DNA of 5,054 bases from Pseudobdellovibrionaceae bacterium (GTDB lineage Bacteria > Bdellovibrionota > Bdellovibrionia > Bdellovibrionales > JAMPXM01), in contig CAJYOV010000650.1 of assembly GCA_913776405.1 (NCBI GenBank), forward strand, positions 1-5,054, written 5' to 3'. The position numbers and the translations under genes were made by a program. Position 1 is the first letter of the stretch; every line of letters begins with the position of its first letter. The notes beneath the pieces are model-generated. The model saw only the letters and a program-made list of their open reading frames with translations. It was not told where the DNA came from and ran no database searches. Positions 1-4,158 of the stretch are shown here, one piece after another.

Positions 1-2
1 TC

Positions 3-482
3 TCGCAACTTCTCGAGACAAGTTCGTCGAAGGTCAAATCGATTGTGAGCGACTCGAGAACGCAAGTCGCTTCTCTCATCGAAGCTGCCGAACAAAAAGT
101 TTCGCGCGGGAATTCGCTTGCGAATGAATGCGGTCAGGTTCTAGAGCGTATCGTTCAAAAGGCAGATCACCTATCGGAGATGGTCTCAAGCATCTCCGCC
201 GCGAGCCAAGAGCAGTCATCAGGCGTCGCAGAAATCGCTCAAGCGATGCGGAACCTCGACGACGCGACTCAAGTAAACATGTCTCAGACTCACCAAACGG
301 CTGCGTCAGCTTCGGGCTTGGGTGACCAAGTGCAAGTTCTGAACGATTCAAGTCTGCGCCTCAAATCTCTAGTCGACGGAGGCATATCTGAAAAGCAACT
401 GGTTGCCTCATCCTTGTCTGCCGACCCGAAACTAACGTCCGAGCAAAGAGTCAGCGCGAGAGCTGCAAAGCATGCGGCATGA
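3..482 (+). CDS. Methyl-accepting chemotaxis protein, C-terminal fragment (5' end outside window)
   Basis: This is the last 159 codons of a chemoreceptor; the frame is open to the left edge, so the gene starts outside the window. It matches the descending half of the MCP cytoplasmic signalling coiled coil. Heptad-patterned helices run through SLIEAAEQKVSRGNSLANEC and GQVLERIVQKADHLSEMV, then the family hallmark ISAASQEQSSGVAEIAQAM, then a tail helix ending near LKSLVDGG. The conserved hairpin tip that contacts CheA and CheW would lie just upstream. The receptor acts at the inner membrane or in cytosolic arrays, passing ligand signals to CheA, and the Gln/Glu-rich helices are typical methylation-helix territory. 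After the coiled coil comes a polar, probably disordered tail of about 35 residues ending AAKHAA, without the NWETF-type pentapeptide that binds CheR. A GTG at 45 is in frame but lies within the coiled coil and is not the real start. The family call is secure; the sensed ligand cannot be inferred. Confidence 0.93.
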   Translation, partial: SQLLETSSSKVKSIVSDSRTQVASLIEAAEQKVSRGNSLANECGQVLERIVQKADHLSEMVSSISAASQEQSSGVAEIAQAMRNLDDATQVNMSQTHQTAASASGLGDQVQVLNDSSLRLKSLVDGGISEKQLVASSLSADPKLTSEQRVSARAAKHAA

Positions 483-578
483 ATCTTTGCCTCGTTGACG
501 GAATCGAACAGACTTCTTGACGATTTCGACACGCCTCCCCCGCGCGACTTCGCGTAAAGTTTTGCGAGTGGAGGCTTT
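483..578 (+). promoter_or_regulatory. MCP-SOUL intergenic region with a 22-bp imperfect direct repeat
   Basis: This 96-base gap probably holds the promoter of the SOUL gene. Two TTGACG hexamers, each resembling a -35 box (5 of 6), occur at 495-500 and 517-522. They sit within a direct repeat, TTGACGGAATCGA (495-507) and TTGACGATTTCGA (517-529), 22 bp apart. No convincing -10 lies 16-18 bp after either hexamer; TAAAGT at 555-560 is the only weak candidate and is too far away. The ribosome binding site GGAGG is at 570-574, four bases before the SOUL ATG. A promoter is inferred from the position and the hexamers, not demonstrated. Confidence 0.3.
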
Positions 579-1196
579 ATGCATATTCCTTTGAAAACCT
601 ATCTCGAGAGTATCCCTGGCTTCTTTGGCATTCGCACCGAAGAGGAGCCTCAGCACGAAGTCATCTTCGATGACAGTCACGGCTTTCAAGTTCGCCAGTA
701 CGGTGCAACTGTCCAAGCCCGGACGATGGTTCAAGGCGACCGTGACTCTGCAATGGATGAAGGGTTCCGCCGGCTAGCGGGCTACATCTTCGGCGAAAAC
801 TCGCAGAAGAAGCAGTTCGAGATGACAACACCCGTTCTTCAGAACAAGAGCGAAACTCTCTCGATGACGACGCCTGTTCTTCAAAGCAAGACGGCATCGG
901 GCTGGGAGATGGCATTCGTTCTGCCGTCAGACGTTTCGCGAGAAGAAGCCCCTGTTCCACAAGACGGTCGAATCGAAGTCGTCGATGTCCCAGGAAAGCT
1001 GATGGCCACTCTCCGTTACACCGGCAATCAGACCGAAGAAAAAGGCAACGCGAAGACGGCTGAACTTCTCGAACTGGTGAAAGAACACGGCTACAAAGCC
1101 AAGTCTGACGTCGTCTGGGCCCAATACGATCAGCCATTCGCGATCCCCTTCCTGAAACGCAACGAAGTTCAGGTCGAAATCGAACGCGCTAACTAA
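579..1196 (+). CDS. SOUL family heme-binding-type protein
   Basis: A 205-residue protein of the SOUL/HBP family, whose members bind heme or other tetrapyrroles. Its cellular role in bacteria is poorly known. Family landmarks appear in order: a YEVR-like start, FQVRQYGATVQART (36-49); GFRRLAGYIFGEN (62-74); the doubled MTTPVLQ motif (82-88 and 96-102); the strand WEMAFVLPSD (109-118); VDVPGKLMATLRYTG (135-149); and the C-terminal WAQYDQPFAIPFLKRNEV (180-197), which corresponds to the conserved proline-rich PPW-PFL-RRNEV region. No signal peptide or membrane segment is evident, so it is probably cytoplasmic. Length is normal for bacterial members. The start is supported by GGAGG at 570-574. The stop TAA abuts the stop of the convergent HxlR-1 gene with no spacer. 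Heme binding is inferred from the family only, because the axial ligand is not conserved across it. Confident family call, uncertain function. Confidence 0.92.
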   Translation: MHIPLKTYLESIPGFFGIRTEEEPQHEVIFDDSHGFQVRQYGATVQARTMVQGDRDSAMDEGFRRLAGYIFGENSQKKQFEMTTPVLQNKSETLSMTTPVLQSKTASGWEMAFVLPSDVSREEAPVPQDGRIEVVDVPGKLMATLRYTGNQTEEKGNAKTAELLELVKEHGYKAKSDVVWAQYDQPFAIPFLKRNEVQVEIERAN

Positions 1197-1613
1197 TTAG
1201 GACTTGGCTCTCTTAACCGTCGATCTCAGTTTTGACTCGTGCTGAACCGACCATTCGCACAAAACTGAGATCACGGGCGAAAGGCTTTTCCCAAACGCTG
1301 TCATTTCGTATTCAACGCGCGGTGGAACTTCCGCGTAGACGTATCTCTTGACGAGACCTTTCTCCTCCAAATGCTTGAGAGTTTGAGTCAGCATCTTAGG
1401 AGTTACGGTCGGAATCTGTTTTTGCAGCTCGCTGTATCGCTTCTTGCGCTCAAGAAGCGCCACTAGAACAATAATTGTCCACTTATCCCCTAGAAGTCTC
1501 GCCGCGAGACTAAAGATGCAAGTCTCATCGAAGAGTGGCTTTTTCGCGATTCGATCAATGGTCGTCTCGACAGTGCGCTTAAAATAGCTCGCCTCAACTC
1601 GATTTAAGCTCAT
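1197..1613 (-). CDS. HxlR-family winged-helix transcriptional regulator (HxlR-1)
   Basis: A 138-residue HxlR-type dimeric winged-helix DNA-binding protein. Family features, numbered from the ATG at 1613: CIFSLAARLLGDKW (32-45), with the conserved Cys 13 residues before Trp; RYSELQKQIP; the recognition helix TPKMLTQTLKHLEEKGLV (71-88); and the wing EVPPRVEYEMTAFG (95-108). In YodB, HypR and related regulators this N-terminal Cys senses quinones, aldehydes or disulfide stress. A second Cys (119) lies near the C-terminus, where YodB also has Cys residues. About 25 residues precede the usual family start, a mild extension. I chose the ATG at 1613 because AAAGGA (1619-1624) sits five bases upstream; a GTG at 1634 would add seven residues but lies upstream of that site and inside the predicted operator. 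It is divergent from the SnoaL/NmrA operon, which it probably represses along with itself. Which enzyme substrate or inducer it sees is unknown. Confidence 0.93.
   Translation of the reverse strand: MSLNRVEASYFKRTVETTIDRIAKKPLFDETCIFSLAARLLGDKWTIIVLVALLERKKRYSELQKQIPTVTPKMLTQTLKHLEEKGLVKRYVYAEVPPRVEYEMTAFGKSLSPVISVLCEWSVQHESKLRSTVKRAKS
1222..1272. repeat. 13-bp perfect inverted repeat at the SOUL/HxlR-1 convergent junction
   Basis: GATCTCAGTTTTG (1222-1234) and its exact reverse complement CAAAACTGAGATC (1260-1272) flank a 25-base loop. It begins 26 bases past the SOUL stop and lies inside the 3' coding end of HxlR-1. Transcribed in either direction it would form a 13-bp stem. Neither side has a T-run, so it is not a canonical intrinsic terminator; it could be a 3' stem that stabilises mRNA or assists termination of SOUL transcripts. 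The repeat is seen directly; its role is inferred. Confidence 0.6.
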
Positions 1614-1618
1614 AGCTA

Positions 1619-1624
1619 TCCTTT
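1619..1624 (-). promoter_or_regulatory. Ribosome binding site deciding the HxlR-1 start
   Basis: AAAGGA on the minus strand lies five bases before the ATG at 1613. This spacing favours the ATG over the upstream in-frame GTG at 1634. Confidence 0.7.
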
Positions 1625-1626
1625 CG

Positions 1627-1653
1627 GTAAGCACTTTACAAAAAGGTGCCTAC
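1627..1653. promoter_or_regulatory. Candidate HxlR-1 operator: 27-bp dyad in the divergent gap
   Basis: GTAAGCAC (1627-1634), an 11-base spacer and GTGCCTAC (1646-1653) form an inverted repeat with 7 of 8 positions matching. It lies immediately upstream of the HxlR-1 ribosome binding site, so it overlaps where HxlR-1 transcription should start. It also lies 52 bases before the SnoaL ATG. Its spacer contains TTTACA (1635-1640), a 5-of-6 match to a -35 box reading toward SnoaL, although no good -10 follows. The same bases read TGTAAA on the minus strand, a possible -10 for HxlR-1. Size and symmetry suit a dimeric winged-helix regulator, so autoregulation plus control of the operon is inferred. 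A second pair, TGCCTA (1647-1652) and TAGGCA (1683-1688), may be an auxiliary site. Confidence 0.5.
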
Positions 1654-1695
1654 TTCCCAAAAGATATCGACTCGCTTAGCGTTAGGCAACTGATT

Positions 1696-1699
1696 GGAG
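1696..1699 (+). promoter_or_regulatory. Ribosome binding site deciding the SnoaL-like start
   Basis: GGAG lies six bases before the ATG at 1706. An in-frame TTG at 1694 overlaps this site and has no ribosome binding site of its own, so the ATG is preferred. Confidence 0.7.
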
Positions 1700-1705
1700 T
1701 TTCGT

Positions 1706-2119
1706 ATGAGCCCTGTTGAAACGCTCTTTCGCATGCACCTAAAACTAATTATCGAGGACCGAGAAGGTTGGCTGGATCTCGTCGCGGACGACGCCACCAT
1801 CGAGTTTCCATTTGCGAGCTCAGCTGGCTTACCCAGCCGGTTTCATGGAAAGTCTGAGATACGCAGTTATGTCGAATCACTCCCGAAGGAGTTCGGGGCT
1901 TTCAAGATCAAATCTTTAAAGATATTTGAGCACGAGGCGGATTCTTCGCTCACGGCGGAATTTTCAGGTGGAATCGCAGGACAAACGAAAAACGGAGCGG
2001 ATTATCTTCAACACTACGTCTCGGTGTTCGAGATGAAGGCTGGCAAAATTCAATCCTATCGCGAGTATTTCGATCCTATGCCCGTCATCGCTTACTTCAA
2101 GCAACTGGAGTTACCTTGA
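1706..2119 (+). CDS. SnoaL/NTF2-like small alpha+beta-cone protein
   Basis: A 137-residue protein of the SnoaL-like group in the NTF2-like fold. This broad superfamily includes polyketide cyclases, ketosteroid-isomerase-like enzymes and many uncharacterised ligand-binding proteins. The pattern is typical: an N-terminal helix with RMHLKLIIEDREGWLDLVAD (9-28), then DDATIEFPFA (28-37), the FHGKSEIRSYVESLP segment (46-60), and the closing strands YVSVFEMKAGKIQSYREYFD (104-123) followed by PMPV. The REYFDP ending is a recurrent SnoaL feature. No signal peptide is seen, so it is cytoplasmic. The start is the ATG at 1706. Its stop overlaps the TTG start of the NmrA-type reductase, so the two are almost certainly co-transcribed and translationally coupled, and may act on the same small molecule. 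Catalytic activity cannot be assigned. Expression is probably controlled by divergent HxlR-1. Confidence 0.85.
   Translation: MSPVETLFRMHLKLIIEDREGWLDLVADDATIEFPFASSAGLPSRFHGKSEIRSYVESLPKEFGAFKIKSLKIFEHEADSSLTAEFSGGIAGQTKNGADYLQHYVSVFEMKAGKIQSYREYFDPMPVIAYFKQLELP
2107..2110 (+). promoter_or_regulatory. Ribosome binding site for the TTG-initiated reductase, inside the SnoaL-like gene
   Basis: GGAG lies five bases before the TTG at 2116, within the last codons of the SnoaL-like gene. It supports an unusual TTG start and translational coupling. Confidence 0.65.
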
Positions 2120-2988
2120 AAAAAAAGATTGGGGTCGTAACTCCTACCGGAAACGTGGGGCGAAATACCGTAGAACGATTGCTGCAACTAGATGCGGATG
2201 TGATTTTGATTGGTCGCTCTAACCAGCAAGAGTCACTGAAGGAAGCAATTCAGGCTGGCGCTGAATTCCGGATCGCAAGTCACGATGATCAAATGGCACT
2301 CGTCGAAGCCACGAGAGGCGTTTCATCTTTTATGTGGTTAACGCCACCGAACATGAACAGCGATATGGAAACCTGGTACGTCGAAACCGCGCAGAACGCA
2401 GCGCGAGCCATTCAACAAAATGGCATTGAACGCGTCGTTCATGTCTCAGCTGTCGGCGCTGGCACCAAAGAAGGCTTAGGAACAGTTTCATACATCGGGA
2501 AGACTGAAGAAATCTTAAACAAAGTTTCGAGTAACATCGTTCATTTAAGACCAGGCTATTTTATGGAGAACCTCCTACTCCAGAAGAACAATCTTGAAGC
2601 CGGTAAACTGCTGCTGCCGTTTGCTCCAGATCACGATGTTCCTTGGATTTCCGCGATTGATATCGGTCGATTCGCTGCGAATTACCTTCATGACCGATCT
2701 TGGGCCGGCCAGTGGCAAAGAAATTTGCTCGGGCCAGAGAATCTAAATGGTATTGAATTAGCTACGAGGCTATCTCGTATCCTGCGGCGAAACATCGAAT
2801 ACGTGCAGCAAAGTTTCGATGAAGTCCGGCAATCACTCAAACTAGCCGGACTCAATCCAGCTGCGATACAAGAACTCATTCTTCTCTATCGAGCTTTAGG
2901 CGACAACGACGGTGTTTACGCAACACCTCGCACATCCGAATCGATCACTCCAACAACACTATCGCAGGCACTCGAGTCTTATTTTTAG
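2116..2988 (+). CDS. NmrA-type NAD(P)-binding reductase (atypical SDR)
   Basis: A 290-residue Rossmann-fold protein of the NmrA/triphenylmethane-reductase-like branch of atypical SDRs. The nucleotide loop is VVTPTGNVGRNTV (7-19), a variant of the usual GATGNxG in which Pro-Thr replaces Gly-Ala. Arg34, after strand 2 (LIGRS), suggests NADP(H) preference. VVHVSAVGAG (107-116) is the strand ending in the active-site region. YIGKTEEIL (126-134) occupies the position of the YxxxK or H-x-x-E segment, and LRPGYFMENLL (144-154) is the strongest family signature. The C-terminal half has VPWISAIDIGRFAANYL (175-191) and LLGPENLNGIELATRLSRIL (204-223), typical of the NmrA substrate lobe. Starting at TTG 2116, it overlaps the SnoaL-like stop (TTGA). 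Members reduce quinones, dyes or carbonyls, or act as redox-sensing regulators, so the substrate here is unknown. It is cytoplasmic. Family call strong; enzymatic role inferred. Confidence 0.9.
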   Translation: MKKKIGVVTPTGNVGRNTVERLLQLDADVILIGRSNQQESLKEAIQAGAEFRIASHDDQMALVEATRGVSSFMWLTPPNMNSDMETWYVETAQNAARAIQQNGIERVVHVSAVGAGTKEGLGTVSYIGKTEEILNKVSSNIVHLRPGYFMENLLLQKNNLEAGKLLLPFAPDHDVPWISAIDIGRFAANYLHDRSWAGQWQRNLLGPENLNGIELATRLSRILRRNIEYVQQSFDEVRQSLKLAGLNPAAIQELILLYRALGDNDGVYATPRTSESITPTTLSQALESYF

Positions 2989-3012
2989 AATCGATTCGAT
3001 GTGAGAAATCAA

Positions 3013-3708
3013 TCACCACTCAACGCGGCCGTGACGGTCGAAGAAGCTGCCCGTTGGGCCGTCACTGCCGATCGTTGCTAGATTCACCATGGCGTCTGTT
3101 CCTTCAGTCACTGTTTGAGGGCCTGAGTTATGATTCAGATCGGTCGCGGTGTAACCTGGGTCGACGCTGTTGATACGGATGTTCGGAAACGCTTTCGCGT
3201 ATTGCACGGTCATCATATTCACCGCAGACTTTGACGAGTTATAATGGAGATTCACTACTTTTGATTCGATGATCGACGTGTCATGAACCCGGCTGAATGA
3301 ACCTAGCCCGCTGCTGACGTTTACGATTACGGGATCAGAAGACTTTTGAAGAAGCGGCAGAAACGCATTTGTGACGCGTACGATGCCGAAGACATTCGTA
3401 TCGTATGTCTCCAGCATCATTTTCGCCGACACTTCTTCTGGCTTTGCGAAACCGCCTGAGACACCAGCATTGTTGATAAGGACATCGAGACGTCCTTTTT
3501 GCTTTTCAAGCTCCTGAGCTGCCGCCGCAACCGAGGCATCGCTCGTTACGTCGCACTGAATGAAGTGAGCGTTGAGAGCCTTCGCAGCTGCTTCACCCCG
3601 CTCCTTATCGCGCGCGCCGATATACACCTTATGACCTTGTACTTTCAAACGACGAGCGGCCTCGTAACCTAAACCTTTGTTCGCTCCGGTGATAAAAATC
3701 GTTTTCAC
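3013..3708 (-). CDS. Classical short-chain dehydrogenase/reductase (SDR)
   Basis: A 231-residue SDR with a complete set of motifs: TGANKGLG (7-14) for the cofactor, Arg33 after strand 2 suggesting NADP(H), CDVTSD (52-57), NNAG (79-82), the structural Asn105, VNVSSG with the active-site Ser (132 or 133), catalytic Tyr156 and Lys160 in YNSSK, and DPGYTATDLN (183-192). The 23 or so residues between Ser and Tyr exceed the usual 13, as in carbonyl-reductase-like SDRs. With the ANKGLG variant this favours a reductase of aldehydes, ketones or quinones. The C-terminal TGSFFDRHGRVEW matches the family's TG-FF--DG--PW ending. It starts at GTG 3708, with AAGAGG (3715-3720) six bases upstream. It is cytoplasmic. 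It is divergent from HxlR-2, its likely regulator, and convergent with the NmrA-type gene across 24 bases. The substrate is unknown. Confidence 0.94.
   Translation of the reverse strand: MKTIFITGANKGLGYEAARRLKVQGHKVYIGARDKERGEAAAKALNAHFIQCDVTSDASVAAAAQELEKQKGRLDVLINNAGVSGGFAKPEEVSAKMMLETYDTNVFGIVRVTNAFLPLLQKSSDPVIVNVSSGLGSFSRVHDTSIIESKVVNLHYNSSKSAVNMMTVQYAKAFPNIRINSVDPGYTATDLNHNSGPQTVTEGTDAMVNLATIGSDGPTGSFFDRHGRVEW
3026..3070. repeat. 12-bp near-perfect inverted repeat at the NmrA/SDR convergent junction
   Basis: CGGCCGTGACGG (3026-3037) and CCGTCACTGCCG (3059-3070) pair at 11 of 12 positions, with a C/T mismatch at 3030/3066, around a 21-base loop. The arm is GC-rich and begins 38 bases past the NmrA-type stop, inside the last 20 codons of the SDR gene. 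No T-run follows on either strand. It may act as a 3' structure for the SnoaL/NmrA transcript. Because it encodes conserved SDR C-terminal residues, coincidence is possible. Confidence 0.5.
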
Positions 3709-3714
3709 GCCTGA

Positions 3715-3720
3715 CCTCTT
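3715..3720 (-). promoter_or_regulatory. Ribosome binding site for the GTG-initiated SDR
   Basis: AAGAGG on the minus strand lies six bases before the GTG at 3708. It supports the non-ATG start, which also places the TGxxxGxG motif at its normal distance from the N-terminus. Confidence 0.65.
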
Positions 3721-3765
3721 TTTCTTGCCCGCGATTGTTTTGAGCTGTTTGACTGTTACCTAAAC

Positions 3766-3795
3766 ACTATAGCTCCCTCTTCGAACCTTTGTAAG
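3766..3795 (-). promoter_or_regulatory. Candidate SDR promoter in the SDR/HxlR-2 divergent gap
   Basis: Reading on the minus strand, CTTACA (3790-3795, 4 of 6) is followed after 18 bases by TATAGT (3766-3771, 5 of 6 to TATAAT). This would start transcription near 3759 and leave a leader of about 50 bases. The -35 touches a half-site, GAAGGCACC (3795-3803), that resembles the HxlR-1 operator arm, so a regulator bound there would block polymerase. No convincing + strand promoter for HxlR-2 was found in the gap. Confidence 0.4.
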
Positions 3796-3803
3796 AAGGC
3801 ACC
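3795..3803 (+). promoter_or_regulatory. Half-site shared with the HxlR-1 operator
   Basis: GAAGGCACC differs at one position from GTAGGCACC, the minus-strand arm of the dyad upstream of HxlR-1 (1645-1653). In both cases the arm reads toward the HxlR gene, and GTAA follows five bases after the final C. The partner arm of the HxlR-1 dyad is not conserved here. It may be an HxlR-family binding site for HxlR-2, HxlR-1 or both. Confidence 0.35.
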
Positions 3804-3828
3804 AACCGGTAACTAATGAGAAAAACAG

Positions 3829-4158
3829 ATGGATGATGAAAGTTTAGTTATAGAAAGAGTGCTCGCATTGCTCTCAAACAAGTGGCGTCTCAGTCTGCTT
3901 TGCACGTTGTCAGAGCGTGGGCCCATCCGCTTTAACGATCTTCAAAAGAATCTGCCTGGGATTTCCCAGAAAGTTTTAACCGAACATCTGAAAACCCTAG
4001 AAGCTGAGGGCATCGTGAAGCGAATGAGCTACGGCGAGGTCCCTCCGCGTGTCGAGTATTCGGTAACAAAACTCGGCGACGAACTCGAAGAGCTAATTCA
4101 AGCCGCGTACAAATGGGGTGAGAAATATCTCGCGTCTCAGTCGGCAGCTAAGCCTTAG
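3829..4158 (+). CDS. HxlR-family winged-helix transcriptional regulator (HxlR-2)
   Basis: A 109-residue HxlR-type regulator, close to the minimal family length. Features: VLALLSNKWRLSLLCTLSER (11-30), RFNDLQKNLPGISQKVLTEH (34-53) with the recognition helix, LKTLEAEGIVKR (54-65) and the wing EVPPRVEYSVTKLG (70-83). The eight residues EVPPRVEY are identical in HxlR-1, so the two are related copies. The family's redox Cys, expected 13 residues before Trp19, is Leu6 here, and the only Cys (25) is in the helix after the KW motif. Inducer sensing may therefore differ from YodB-type regulators. The start is fixed by an in-frame TGA at 3817-3819 with the ATG at 3829 as the next start codon; the ribosome binding site is weak (TGAG about eight bases before). 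It is divergent from the SDR gene, its probable target, and its stop overlaps the end of the PqiA-type gene by four bases. Confidence 0.92.
   Translation: MDDESLVIERVLALLSNKWRLSLLCTLSERGPIRFNDLQKNLPGISQKVLTEHLKTLEAEGIVKRMSYGEVPPRVEYSVTKLGDELEELIQAAYKWGEKYLASQSAAKP

Noticed and set aside
45..482. GTG at 45 as the start of a 145-residue gene
   Set aside because: The frame is open to the left edge and the residues before it continue the MCP coiled coil.
541..563. CGCG-ACTT-CGCG (543-554) followed by TTTT as an MCP terminator
   Set aside because: The stem is only four base pairs and the T-run is short and offset, too weak to claim.
661..1137. Long minus-strand open frame opposite the SOUL gene
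   Set aside because: It is low-complexity, rich in Arg, Ser and Cys, a shadow of the well-supported SOUL coding frame.
1614..1634. GTG at 1634 as the HxlR-1 start
   Set aside because: It lies upstream of the good AAAGGA site and inside the predicted operator; the ATG at 1613 is better placed.
1694..1705. TTG at 1694 as the SnoaL-like start
   Set aside because: It overlaps the GGAG site that serves the ATG at 1706, and the four added residues are not family-like.
2981..2997. TTTTT at 2982-2986 plus the GAATCGATTC palindrome as a terminator
   Set aside because: The T-run precedes the stop and any stem; the palindrome has no loop and cannot make a stable hairpin.
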